From Streptomyces formicae (lineage in GTDB: Bacteria > Actinomycetota > Actinomycetes > Streptomycetales > Streptomycetaceae): a stretch of DNA of 64,000 bases. Of the stretch, positions 8,142-15,250 are shown one piece after another. Each line of letters starts with the position of its first letter. Within the stretch, counting starts at the first letter, position 1. The stretch is taken from assembly GCF_002556545.1 (NCBI RefSeq), contig NZ_CP022685.1:5558001-5622000 (forward strand). The letters run 5' to 3'. The notes beneath the pieces were generated by a model. That model was not told the origin of the DNA, made no database searches, and saw only the letters and a list, made by a program, of their open reading frames with translations. The position numbers and the translations under genes were made by a program.

Positions 8142-9428
8142 TCAGGGACCCGTCCCGCCCCCCTTGGGCCGCCCCGGCTCGTTCCCCTTGGCGCGTCCCT
8201 GCCGCGGCAGATCGAGGGCCACCGCGGCGGCCGAGTCGCAGTACTCGCGCACCGCGCTGGTGCGCGCCACCACGCGCCCCCGGTGCACCACGATGCGGCT
8301 GTACGCGAGCGACAGCGCCCCCGCGAGCCGATCGCCCCGTACGGCGAGCAGTTCCGCGGGGAAGCCCGCCTCGACGCGCACCTCGGGCAGTCCCATGGCC
8401 GCCCGCGCGGACGTACTGACCGCTCCGTAGGCGTCGTCGGGCCGCAGCCCGGACTGGGAGGCCAGCAAGTAGGCGGCCTCCAGGGGGTCTCCGCGCCCGA
8501 CCGGGTTGGAGACGTCCCGCATCGCGCCGCTGCCCGCGGCGACCCGTACCCCGGCCGCCCGCAGCAGCCGTACGGGAGCGGCGCCGCGCCGCTCGGCGCT
8601 GCCGCAGCCGCCCTGGGGCAGGCAGACGACCGTCACGCCCGCCGCCGCGAGTTGGTCGGCCGTACGCGAGATCACCTCCACGGGCAGCCGCCCGAGCCCG
8701 CCGCACGGGCCGATCGTCACCCCGGGGCGCAGCCCGCCCGCCATCGCCGCGAGCCGTCCCAGCCTGGCCGGATCGGCGCCGTCCGTGTGCAGGTCGACAG
8801 GGCAGCCGTGCTCGGCGGCGAGTTCGAGGACGGCCTCCGCGTACCCCGTCGGATCGGGGTCGAGATCCGGACAACCGCCCACTACGGAGGCGCCCATCTT
8901 CATCGCGTCCCGCAGCATCGCGAGCCCGTCGGACCCGGCGACGCCGGTCAGCAGCCGGGGCACGGCGACCACCGTCAGATCGACAAGGCCCCGCAGCGAA
9001 CGCCGCGCCTGGAGCACCGCCTCCATCGGGCCGAGCCCCTGGACGTCGCCGATCCGTACGTGGGAGCGCACCGCGGTGGCCCCGTGCCCGAGTTGCAGCA
9101 GCGCCGACTCCGTGGCCCTGCGCTGCACGTCCGGGATGTCGTACGAGACGGGTCCCTCGACCTCGGCCGAGAGCGCCGTGTCACCGTGCGTGTGCGGCTC
9201 GGCGGCGGCCGGGAGCAGGAGGTGGCCGCCGAGGTCCACGCGCGTGGCCTGGGCGGTCAGGCTGCCGGCCGTGCCGACCGCCTCGATGCGCCCGCCTCCG
9301 AGCCGGACGTCCACGGTCCTGCCGTCGGTGAGCCGCGCTCCGCAGAGCAGCAGCGCGCCGGACTCGGCCGCGGGGTCGGGGCCTGAGGAGCCGGAGGAGT
9401 GCGGCTGCTGCGGCTGGCTGTCGGGCAT
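8142..9428 (-). CDS. Cytosine deaminase-like amidohydrolase, metal site probably degenerate
   Basis: A 428-residue protein of the amidohydrolase superfamily, closest in layout to cytosine deaminase: an N-terminal beta-sandwich strand set, LLLPAAAEPHTHGDTALSA (first metal His pair H79 and H81), VDLHTDGAD (H214), and a C-terminal ADELLAVRGD-like closing strand. Compared by eye with E. coli CodA (Fe ligands H61, H63, H214, D313; catalytic E217, H246), the Glu is Gly217, the second-shell His is Pro241 and the Asp is Gly301. The fold is therefore clear but deaminase activity is doubtful. The N-terminal 24 residues are low complexity (Ser/Gln/Pro). It stands alone on the minus strand. Confidence 0.75.
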   Translation of the reverse strand: MPDSQPQQPHSSGSSGPDPAAESGALLLCGARLTDGRTVDVRLGGGRIEAVGTAGSLTAQATRVDLGGHLLLPAAAEPHTHGDTALSAEVEGPVSYDIPDVQRRATESALLQLGHGATAVRSHVRIGDVQGLGPMEAVLQARRSLRGLVDLTVVAVPRLLTGVAGSDGLAMLRDAMKMGASVVGGCPDLDPDPTGYAEAVLELAAEHGCPVDLHTDGADPARLGRLAAMAGGLRPGVTIGPCGGLGRLPVEVISRTADQLAAAGVTVVCLPQGGCGSAERRGAAPVRLLRAAGVRVAAGSGAMRDVSNPVGRGDPLEAAYLLASQSGLRPDDAYGAVSTSARAAMGLPEVRVEAGFPAELLAVRGDRLAGALSLAYSRIVVHRGRVVARTSAVREYCDSAAAVALDLPRQGRAKGNEPGRPKGGGTGP

Positions 9429-9630
9429 CGCGCTCCTGGGGCTCGGGGGCGGCTGCAGTCGGTCGGGGCGTCAAGATCACGCAGCGTGAGTCGAGCCTAG
9501 GACGGCGAAAGGCCCGCTTCGAGGAGGAGCGAAATAGTCGTACCGGTGTGGTGCCACGGCACGGATGAGGTGCTCAGAGGCGGTTGAGGCGGCCTTCGCG
9601 ATGCCCTCGGAGGGCCCTGGCGAAACGGAT

Positions 9631-9660
9631 TTGGGCGATCGGCGGCCGACCGTGTAATGT
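9631..9660 (+). promoter_or_regulatory. Probable promoter of the tRNA-Thr/tRNA-Met cluster
   Basis: TTGGGC at 9631-9636 and TAATGT at 9655-9660 are spaced 18 nt apart, and the -10 box ends 12 nt before the tRNA-Thr. This fits a housekeeping sigma (HrdB) promoter. The rest of the 243-nt gap after the amidohydrolase start shows nothing else. Confidence 0.55.
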
Positions 9661-9671
9661 CTTCATCGCTC

Positions 9672-9744
9672 GCCCCAATAGCTCAGTCGGTAGAGCGTCT
9701 CCATGGTAAGGAGAAGGTCTGCGGTTCGATTCCGCATTGGGGCT
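9672..9744 (+). tRNA. tRNA-Thr (GGT)
   Basis: Acceptor stem GCCCCAA/TTGGGGC, D arm GCTCAGTCGGTAGAGC, anticodon stem TCTCC/GGAGA with GGT at 9705-9707, and T arm GCGGTTCGATTCCGC. Length 73 nt, discriminator T, CCA not encoded. Confidence 0.97.
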
Positions 9745-9756
9745 CTGATGTCGAGT

Positions 9757-9782
9757 GATCCTCGCCTTCGGGCGAGGGGATC
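9757..9782 (+). terminator. Hairpin between tRNA-Thr and tRNA-Met
   Basis: CCTCGCC (9760-9766) and GGCGAGG (9771-9777) form a stem capped by a UUCG tetraloop, extended by GAT/ATC with a small bulge. It may be a weak terminator or an RNase processing signal within a shared tRNA transcript. Confidence 0.5.
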
Positions 9783-9791
9783 CGGCATCGC

Positions 9792-9864
9792 AGCGGTGTA
9801 GCTCAGTCGGTAGAGCAAGCGGCTCATAATCGCTGTGTCACCGGTTCAAGTCCGGTCACCGCTA
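9792..9864 (+). tRNA. tRNA-Met (CAT), elongator type
   Basis: Acceptor stem AGCGGTG/CACCGCT, D arm GCTCAGTCGGTAGAGC, anticodon stem AGCGG/TCGCT with CAT at 9825-9827, and T arm ACCGGTTCAAGTCCGGT. The fully paired first base and the lack of the GGG/CCC initiator anticodon stem mark it as an elongator. Length 73 nt, CCA not encoded. A CAT anticodon could also be a tRNA-Ile that is modified to lysidine, but other features fit Met. Confidence 0.92.
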
Positions 9865-9870
9865 CTAACG

Positions 9871-9912
9871 GTAGCCGATTGTGGGGTCGGTCCTTCGATC
9901 GGCTACTCTTTT
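9871..9912 (+). terminator. Terminator of the tRNA cluster
   Basis: GTAGCCGAT at 9871-9879 pairs perfectly with ATCGGCTAC at 9898-9906, followed by TCTTTTA. This is one of the few hairpins in the window with a T-rich tail. It separates the tRNAs from rpmG. Confidence 0.75.
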
Positions 9913-9952
9913 ATGCGTTCATCCGTCCATCCGTCCGTCAAGGAGCACTCAC

Positions 9953-10117
9953 GTGGCTGCCACCGACGTCCGCCCGAAGATCACGCTGGCCTGCGTGGAG
10001 TGCAAGGAGCGGAACTACATCACCAAGAAGAACCGGCGTAACGACCCGGACCGTCTTGAGATGAAGAAGCACTGCCCGCGCTGCAACGCGCACACTGCGC
10101 ACCGCGAAACGCGCTAA
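9953..10117 (+). CDS. rpmG: 50S ribosomal protein L33, zinc-binding type
   Basis: A 54-residue protein starting at GTG 9953 behind an AGGAG site. It binds 23S rRNA near the E site of the large subunit. CVECKERNY and HCPRCNAHT give two CxxC pairs, so this is the C+ (zinc-holding) form; Streptomyces usually also carries a Cys-free copy under Zur control elsewhere. It sits before the hadA/hadB pair, the same order as in mycobacteria. Confidence 0.96.
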   Translation: MAATDVRPKITLACVECKERNYITKKNRRNDPDRLEMKKHCPRCNAHTAHRETR

Positions 10118-10132
10118 ACACAGGCTCGTACA

Positions 10133-10165
10133 CGAGGCCGTCCCCGATTGTTGGGGGCGGCCTCG
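10133..10165 (+). terminator. Hairpin after rpmG
   Basis: CGAGGCCGTCCCC (10133-10145) pairs with GGGGGCGGCCTCG (10153-10165), a 13-bp stem with one G-U pair and a 7-nt loop. It probably ends the rpmG transcript, or partly attenuates it before the hydratase pair. Confidence 0.75.
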
Positions 10166-10203
10166 CGTCGTTGATGAAACCAATCGCAGGAGGTGCCGAG
10201 TCC

Positions 10204-10656
10204 ATGGCGCTCGACCAGTCCTTCGTGGGGCGGTCCTATCCACCCACCGATCCCTATGAGGTCGGCCGGGAGAAGATCCGCGAGTTCGCCGAGGCCGTGG
10301 GCGACGCCAATCCCGTGTACACCGACACGGAGGCTGCCAAGGCGCTCGGTCATTCCGATGTGATCGCCCCGCCGACTTTTGTGTTTGCGATCACGTTCAA
10401 GGCGTCGGGTCAGGTCATCGAGGACCCGCAGCTGGGACTCGACTACAGCCGGGTCGTCCACGGGGACCAGCGATTCGTCTACACGCGCCCGGTGCGCGCG
10501 GGGGACCGGCTGACGGTCACCTCGTCCATCGAGACCATCAAGTCGCTCGCGGGCAACGACATCCTGGACATCCGGGGCGAGGTCCACGACGAGGCCGGTG
10601 AGCACGTCGTGACCGCCTGGACCAAGCTCGTGGCGCGCGCGGCGGAAGGGGCCTGA
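10204..10656 (+). CDS. HadA-type MaoC dehydratase N-terminal (non-catalytic) subunit
   Basis: A 150-residue single hot-dog protein of the UPF0336/FAS1-like dehydratase family. It starts MALDQSFVGRSYPPTDPYEV at ATG 10204, behind an AGGAGG site. Mycobacterial HadA pairs with HadB to dehydrate 3-hydroxyacyl-ACP in FAS-II. The segment AVGDANPVYTDTEAAKALGH holds Tyr where the catalytic hydratase motif would have His, as in HadA, which binds the acyl chain but does not carry the active site. Streptomyces lack mycolic acids, so the physiological acyl substrate is unknown. The stop is 4 nt before the next start. Confidence 0.85.
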   Translation: MALDQSFVGRSYPPTDPYEVGREKIREFAEAVGDANPVYTDTEAAKALGHSDVIAPPTFVFAITFKASGQVIEDPQLGLDYSRVVHGDQRFVYTRPVRAGDRLTVTSSIETIKSLAGNDILDIRGEVHDEAGEHVVTAWTKLVARAAEGA

Positions 10657-10660
10657 GGCG

Positions 10661-11089
10661 ATGACGGCGAAGATTTCCTACGACGACGTCGAGGTCGGCA
10701 CCGAGCTGCCGGCCCAGAGCTTCCCGGTGACGCGCGCCACACTCGTGCGGTACGCGGGTGCCTCCGGTGACTTCAACCCGATCCACTGGAACGAGAAGTT
10801 CGCGGTCGAGGTCGGTCTTCCCGACGTCATCGCGCACGGCATGTTCACCATGGCCGAGGCGATCCGCGTGGTGACCGACTGGACGGGCGACCCGGGAGCC
10901 GTCGTCGAGTACGGCGTGCGCTTCACCCGGCCCGTCGTCGTCCCGAACGACGACAAGGGCGCGGTCATCGAGGTCGCGGCCAAGGTCGGGGCCAAGCTCG
11001 ACGACGGCCGTGTCCGGGTGGACCTCGTCGCGACGAGCGAGGGGCAGAAGGTCCTGGGCATGTCCCGGGCCGTCGTCCAGCTCGCCTGA
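10661..11089 (+). CDS. HadB-type MaoC dehydratase catalytic subunit
   Basis: A 142-residue hot-dog protein. The hydratase-2 signature is present: AGASGDFNPIHWNEKFA, with the catalytic pair D37 and H42, and then GLPDVIAHGMFTMA. It should supply the active site for the partner encoded immediately upstream, forming a heterodimeric (3R)-hydroxyacyl thioester dehydratase. The GC-rich junction and 4-nt spacing indicate a single transcript. A perfect palindrome terminator follows. Confidence 0.87.
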   Translation: MTAKISYDDVEVGTELPAQSFPVTRATLVRYAGASGDFNPIHWNEKFAVEVGLPDVIAHGMFTMAEAIRVVTDWTGDPGAVVEYGVRFTRPVVVPNDDKGAVIEVAAKVGAKLDDGRVRVDLVATSEGQKVLGMSRAVVQLA

Positions 11090-11103
11090 GCGGGGCGGTA
11101 CGC

Positions 11104-11145
11104 AGCAGTAAGGGGCGCCCGCAATTGCGGGCGCCCCTTACTGCT
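11104..11145. terminator. Perfect 21-bp palindrome after hadB-type gene
   Basis: The 42-nt stretch is a perfect inverted repeat with arms AGCAGTAAGGGGCGCCCGCA (plus A) meeting at AATT. It ends the hadA/hadB transcript. Its right edge touches the -35 box of the following TetR gene. Confidence 0.88.
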
Positions 11146-11174
11146 TGACGTAGGTAGTGATTGACCACTAACTT
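11145..11174 (+). promoter_or_regulatory. Promoter and overlapping TetR operator of the tetR-MFS locus
   Basis: TTGACG (11145-11150) and TAACTT (11169-11174) are 18 nt apart, and the -10 box ends 6 nt before the ATG at 11181, so the mRNA is probably leaderless. Between the boxes lies the inverted repeat GTAGTGATTGACCACTAAC (11154-11172), whose CACTAAC half matches the palindrome in front of the MFS gene. Occupancy would block RNA polymerase, consistent with autorepression. Confidence 0.65.
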
Positions 11175-11180
11175 AGCCGC

Positions 11181-11753
11181 ATGGTCAGGATGAGCGCAGA
11201 GGAGCGGCGCGAGAGCGTCGTCCGCGCGGCGATGAAGGAGTTCGCCCGGGGCGGGTACTACGGCACCTCCACCGAGGCGATCGCCAAGCGCGTGGGCGTC
11301 TCGCAGCCGTATCTCTTCCGGCTCTTCCCCGGCAAGAAGGCGATGTTCCTCGCGGCGACGACCCGTTGCATGGAGGACATCCGCAAGGTCTTCGAAGCCG
11401 CGGCCGAGGGGCTGCACGGCGAAGAGGCGCTGCACGCCATGGCGGAGGCGTACACCGAGGTGATCGCCAAGGACCCGGACAAGCTGCAGATGCAGCTCCA
11501 GGCGTACGTCGCCGTGGCCGCGGCGGAAGCCTCCGGAGACCACGAGTTCGGCGAGATGGTCCGCACGGCCTGGATGGACCTGTGGCACACGGTGCACCTG
11601 CCGCTGGGTGCCGACGTGAACGAGACCACGACGTTCCTCGCCTACGGGATGCTCGTCAACGCCCTGGCCGCGATGGGCTTCAAGGCCGATCACCCGGTCT
11701 GGGAGGGGCTCTACATCTCCGCCCGGGTCAAGGATCACCCCGGGAAGGACTAG
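11181..11753 (+). CDS. TetR-family transcriptional regulator
   Basis: A 190-residue regulator. The N-terminal helix-turn-helix is classic: FARGGYYGTSTEAIAKRVGV followed by SQPYLFRLFPGKKAMFLA. The C-terminal ligand domain is variable and gives no substrate. No ribosome-binding site precedes ATG 11181, which fits a leaderless transcript. It probably represses itself and the MFS exporter gene 121 nt downstream on the same strand, because matching palindromes precede both genes. Confidence 0.9.
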   Translation: MVRMSAEERRESVVRAAMKEFARGGYYGTSTEAIAKRVGVSQPYLFRLFPGKKAMFLAATTRCMEDIRKVFEAAAEGLHGEEALHAMAEAYTEVIAKDPDKLQMQLQAYVAVAAAEASGDHEFGEMVRTAWMDLWHTVHLPLGADVNETTTFLAYGMLVNALAAMGFKADHPVWEGLYISARVKDHPGKD

Positions 11754-11830
11754 TTCCGCACCGCCGTTCCGGTCGTCGCGCCGGGCGGACCCCACGTCGG
11801 TCGTCGGCGTGGTTCCGTCTGCCTCGCGAA

Positions 11831-11850
11831 GTTAGTCATCAATAACTAAC
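11831..11850. promoter_or_regulatory. TetR operator in front of the MFS exporter gene
   Basis: GTTAGTCATCAATAACTAAC is an inverted repeat (GTTAGT/ACTAAC arms, 8-nt spacer) 24 nt before the MFS start. The arm ACTAAC recurs in the palindrome in front of the tetR gene. This pairing strongly suggests one regulator controls both genes. Confidence 0.7.
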
Positions 11851-11874
11851 CATTGAGATGTCACAGGGGGAGTC

Positions 11875-13302
11875 ATGGAACAGCAGCAACCGAGTCGGGG
11901 GAGCGCCGTCTGGGCCCTCGTCGTCACCAGCGTCGCCGGATTCATGGCGGCTCTCGACAACCTCGTCGTCACCACCGCCCTGCCCTCCATCCGCGAGGAC
12001 TTCGGGGGAGCGCTGCACGACCTCGAATGGACCGTGAGCGCCTACACCCTCACGTTCGCCGTACTGCTGATGTTCGGCGCCGCCCTGGGGGACCGGTTCG
12101 GGCGGCGCAAGCTCTTCATGGTGGGTCTCACGGTCTTCACCGGGGCTTCGGCCGCCGCGGCCCTCGCGCCCGGCCTCGGGGCCCTGGTCACCGCCCGCGC
12201 GGTGCAGGGGGCAGGTGCCGCGATCATGATGCCGCTGACGCTGACCCTCCTGACGGCGGCCGTGCCGGTGGCCAAGCGCGGCATGGCGTACGGGATCTGG
12301 GGCGCCGTCAACGGCCTCGCGGTCGCCAGCGGACCGCTCATCGGCGGCAGCCTCACCGAACACGTGTCCTGGCAGTGGATCTTCTGGCTGAACGTCCCGC
12401 TCGGCTTGATCCTGCTGCCGCTCGCCCGGCTCCGTCTCGCCGAGTCGTACGCCTCCGGGGCGCGCCTGGACAGCGCGGGCACGCTGCTGGCCAGCGGGGG
12501 ACTCTTCGGCATCGTGTACGCCCTGGTGCGCGGTCCGCTCGACGGCTGGGCCAGTGCCACCGTCCTCACCAGCCTGATCGCGGGCGTCGCGCTGCTCGGC
12601 GGCTTCATCCACCACGGCATCCGCAACAAGGCGCCGATGCTGCCGATGCGCCTCTTCCGTAGTCGTGCGTTTTCCGGGATCAACGCCGCGAGCCTGCTGA
12701 TGTTCCTCGGGATGTTCGGCTCGATCTTCCTGCTCAGCCAGTACATGCAGACGGTCCTCGGCTACTCGCCCACCGAGGCCGGACTGCGGATGCTGCCCTG
12801 GACCGGCATGCCGATGCTCGTCTCGCCCCTGGCCGGGTACCTCTCCGACCGGATCGGTGGCCGACCTGTCGTCGCCACCGGCCTCTTCCTCCAGGCCCTG
12901 GGCCTGGCCTGGTACGCCGTGGTGGTGGGCCCCGACGCGGCGTACGGAGTGCAGCTTCCCGCCCTGGTCATCAGCGGCGTCGGCATGGCCCTCTACTTCG
13001 CCCCGGCCGCCAACCTGGTCATGTCCAGCGTCCGGCCGCACGAGCAGGGCATCGCGTCCGGCGCCAACAACGCGCTGCGCGAGGTCGGCGGCGCGCTCGG
13101 CATCGCCGTGATGTCCTCGATCTTCTCCGCGCGGGGCGGCTACGGGAGTGCCGAGACCTTCGTGGACGGACTGGAGCCCGCGCTGTGGGTGGGCGCCGCG
13201 GTGGTGGCGCTCGGGGCCGTGGCGGCGCTGTTCATCCCCTCGCGCCGCGCGACGCCCGAGCCGGTCGCTCCGGAGCCGGACAAGGAGCTGATCGCGGCCT
13301 GA
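11875..13302 (+). CDS. MFS drug exporter, DHA2 (14-span) family
   Basis: A 475-residue transporter with about 14 membrane segments. The first span carries LDNLVVTTALPSIRE, the DHA2 motif D1, and the loop between spans 2 and 3 has GDRFGRRK (motif A). Proteins of this type export drugs or metabolites with proton exchange. ATG 11875 has a GGGGGAG site. It lies behind a TetR gene with a matching operator, the usual layout for an inducible efflux pump. The last 20 residues are hydrophilic. The natural substrate is unknown. Confidence 0.9.
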   Translation: MEQQQPSRGSAVWALVVTSVAGFMAALDNLVVTTALPSIREDFGGALHDLEWTVSAYTLTFAVLLMFGAALGDRFGRRKLFMVGLTVFTGASAAAALAPGLGALVTARAVQGAGAAIMMPLTLTLLTAAVPVAKRGMAYGIWGAVNGLAVASGPLIGGSLTEHVSWQWIFWLNVPLGLILLPLARLRLAESYASGARLDSAGTLLASGGLFGIVYALVRGPLDGWASATVLTSLIAGVALLGGFIHHGIRNKAPMLPMRLFRSRAFSGINAASLLMFLGMFGSIFLLSQYMQTVLGYSPTEAGLRMLPWTGMPMLVSPLAGYLSDRIGGRPVVATGLFLQALGLAWYAVVVGPDAAYGVQLPALVISGVGMALYFAPAANLVMSSVRPHEQGIASGANNALREVGGALGIAVMSSIFSARGGYGSAETFVDGLEPALWVGAAVVALGAVAALFIPSRRATPEPVAPEPDKELIAA

Positions 13303-13387
13303 GCCGCGACGATCGCACCGGGCGCGTGTCCTTGCCGCACCGCCCGCGCGCCCCTGCCGCACCGGATGTGACGAGGGACAAGTCCCG

Positions 13388-13427
13388 ACGAGAACGGCCC
13401 CGCCCTGACCGGCGGGGCCGTTCTCGT
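13388..13427 (+). terminator. Terminator of the MFS gene, overlapping the murB promoter
   Basis: ACGAGAACGGCCCCGCC (13388-13404) pairs perfectly with GGCGGGGCCGTTCTCGT (13411-13427), a 17-bp stem with loop CTGACC. It ends only 13 nt before the murB start. Confidence 0.85.
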
Positions 13428-13432
13428 ACTCT
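13405..13432 (+). promoter_or_regulatory. Candidate leaderless promoter of murB
   Basis: CTGACC (13405-13410), the terminator loop, resembles a -35 box, and TACTCT (13427-13432) fits the Streptomyces -10 pattern TAnnnT at a spacing of 16. Transcription would begin at about 13439-13440, on the murB GTG itself. No ribosome-binding site precedes that GTG, which supports a leaderless message. Confidence 0.5.
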
Positions 13433-13439
13433 TGAGCAC

Positions 13440-14495
13440 GTGCAGGAACTCCACGATGCCCCGCTCGCCCCGCTGACCACCTTCCGCCTCGGGGGTCCCG
13501 CGACCCGTCTGATCACCGCGGTGACCGATGCCGAGGTGATCGCCGCCGTCCGGGAGGCCGATGACACCGGGACTCCGCTGCTGCTCATCGGCGGTGGATC
13601 GAACCTGGTCATCGGCGACAAGGGCTTCGACGGCACCGCCCTGCGCATCGCCACGAAGGGCTTCGCGCTCGACGGCACCGAGCTGGAGCTCGCGGCCGGA
13701 GAGGTCTGGACCGACGCGGTCGCCCGCACCGTCGAGGCCGGTCTCGCGGGCATCGAGTGCCTCGCCGGGATCCCCGGCTCCGCGGGCGCGACGCCGATCC
13801 AGAACGTGGGGGCGTACGGCCAGGAGGTCTCGTCGACGATCACCGAAGTGGTCGCGTACGACAGGAAGACCCACGAGACGGTCACCCTTGCGAACGCCGA
13901 GTGCGACTTCTCGTACCGGCACAGCCGCTTCAAGGCCGATCCCGATCGCTTCGTGGTCCTGCGCGTGCGGTTCGCGCTGGAGGACGCGCAGGGGATGAGC
14001 GCCCCGCTCAAGTACCCGGAGACGGCGCGCACGCTCGGCGTGGAGGCGGGGGAGAGGGTCCCCGCGGCGATCGCCAGGGAGACCGTCCTGAAGCTCCGCG
14101 CGGGCAAGGGCATGGTGCTCGACCCCGAGGACCACGACAGCTGGTCGGCGGGGTCCTTCTTCACCAACCCGATCCTCACGGACGAGGAGTTCGCGGCCTT
14201 CCACGCGCGCGTGGTGGACCGGCTCGGCCCGGACGTCACCCCGCCCGGCTTCCCCTCGGGCGAAGGACACGTGAAGACCTCCGCGGCCTGGCTCATCGAC
14301 AAGGCGGGCTTCACCAAGGGCTACGGAGAGGGCAGGGCCCGCATCTCCACCAAGCACACCCTCGCGCTCACCAACCGCGGCGGCGCGACCACGGAGGACC
14401 TTCTGGACCTCGCCCGCGAGGTCGTCGCGGGCGTGCGTGAAGCCTTCGGGATCACCCTCGTCAACGAGCCGGTGACGGTGGGCGTCAGCCTGTAG
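13440..14495 (+). CDS. murB: UDP-N-acetylenolpyruvoylglucosamine reductase
   Basis: A 351-residue FAD enzyme that reduces UDP-GlcNAc-enolpyruvate to UDP-MurNAc in the cytoplasm, the second committed step of peptidoglycan synthesis. The FAD-binding segment GGGSNLVIGDKGFDGTALRI and AGIPGSAGATPIQNVGAYGQ are diagnostic, as are YRHSRFK and the substrate-closing AGSFFTNP with catalytic Ser. The GTG at 13440 is chosen because the conserved QELHDAPLAPLTTFRLGG begins there and an upstream reading frame would run through a terminator. It is convergent with an NAD(P)-binding protein gene. Confidence 0.95.
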   Translation: MQELHDAPLAPLTTFRLGGPATRLITAVTDAEVIAAVREADDTGTPLLLIGGGSNLVIGDKGFDGTALRIATKGFALDGTELELAAGEVWTDAVARTVEAGLAGIECLAGIPGSAGATPIQNVGAYGQEVSSTITEVVAYDRKTHETVTLANAECDFSYRHSRFKADPDRFVVLRVRFALEDAQGMSAPLKYPETARTLGVEAGERVPAAIARETVLKLRAGKGMVLDPEDHDSWSAGSFFTNPILTDEEFAAFHARVVDRLGPDVTPPGFPSGEGHVKTSAAWLIDKAGFTKGYGEGRARISTKHTLALTNRGGATTEDLLDLAREVVAGVREAFGITLVNEPVTVGVSL

Positions 14496-14530
14496 GGCCC
14501 GGCCGGTCGGGCCCGGCCTGTAGGGCCCGG
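14489..14530. repeat. 14-bp direct repeat spanning the murB stop
   Basis: CCTGTAGGGCCCGG occurs at 14489-14502 (containing the murB TAG) and again at 14517-14530, right against the end of the convergent gene. Between them GGGCCCG (14495-14501) pairs with CGGGCCC (14508-14514), a hairpin that likely serves both convergent genes as terminator. Confidence 0.75.
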
Positions 14531-15163
14531 TCAGTAGGCCACGCCCACGCCCTGCTTCACGGTGGCGCGGTCGTCGACCATGGCCAGCATCGCGTGCGCC
14601 ACGTCGGCGCGCGCGATCGTGCGCCCCGCGCGCGGGAAGCCGCCCACGACCGTGCGGTAGGAGCCCGTGAGGGGCTTGTTCAGGAGCCGCGGCGGCCGCA
14701 CCGACGTCCAGTCCGTCGCGCTGGCGGCGAGGTCGGCCTCCAGCGCGGTCAGGTCGGTGTACACGTCCTTCAGGACCCGGCCGATCACGGCCAGCACTAC
14801 CCGGTCGACGAGCGGGTTCTCCGCGGGCTCGGGGCCCACCGGGGCCGCGCTCACCACCAGCAGGCGCCGCACCCCCTCCGCGTCCATCGCCCGCAGCACC
14901 GAACGCGTCAGCTCCGTGGCGATGCCCGCGTCGGCGCGCTTGCGGGCGCCGAGTCCGGAGAGGACCGCGTCCCGGCCCGCGACCGCGGGCCGCAGCGCCT
15001 CCGCGTCGCGCACGTCGGCCCGGAAGACCTCCAGGCGCTCGCCGGTCACCTCCAGGCGCGCGGGATCGCGTACGACGGCCGTCACCTCGTGTCCCGCCGT
15101 CAGCGCCTGTCGGACGATCTCCTTGCCGATGCCGCCTGTCGCACCGAACACCGTGAGCTTCAT
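14531..15163 (-). CDS. NAD(P)H-binding (NmrA-like) protein
   Basis: A 210-residue Rossmann protein: MKLTVFGATGGIGKEIVRQA with the GATGGIG dinucleotide motif, then VVSAAPVG and TSVRPPRLLNKPLTGSY. It belongs with flavin reductase/NmrA-like NAD(P)-binding proteins. Its ATG at 15163 is behind GGGAGGG, and an in-frame upstream start (15226) would run through the operator. It is divergent from the TetR gene at 15251, with two operator-like palindromes between, so it is the likely target of that repressor. The substrate is unknown. Confidence 0.82.
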   Translation of the reverse strand: MKLTVFGATGGIGKEIVRQALTAGHEVTAVVRDPARLEVTGERLEVFRADVRDAEALRPAVAGRDAVLSGLGARKRADAGIATELTRSVLRAMDAEGVRRLLVVSAAPVGPEPAENPLVDRVVLAVIGRVLKDVYTDLTALEADLAASATDWTSVRPPRLLNKPLTGSYRTVVGGFPRAGRTIARADVAHAMLAMVDDRATVKQGVGVAY

Positions 15164-15180
15164 CGCGCACCCTCCCAAGG

Positions 15181-15221
15181 TGGGTAAGTATTCACTCACC
15201 TCTAGGATGAGTAAGCACTCA
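15181..15221. promoter_or_regulatory. Tandem TetR operators in the divergent promoter
   Basis: Box 1, TGGGTAAGTATTCACTCA (15181-15198), and box 2, TGAGTAAGCACTCA (15208-15221), are both inverted repeats of TGAGT/ACTCA (box 1 has one mismatch and a longer spacer). They lie between the divergent NAD(P)-binding protein and TetR starts, where a dimeric TetR repressor would control both. Confidence 0.7.
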
Positions 15222-15250
15222 CCCACCCGTCAAGCCTGGTTGGACGACAC

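Noticed and set aside
6804..9386. Open frame of 860 codons on the plus strand
   Set aside because: It runs antisense through the NAD(P)-binding protein and amidohydrolase genes and is Arg/Gly/Ala rich without motifs.
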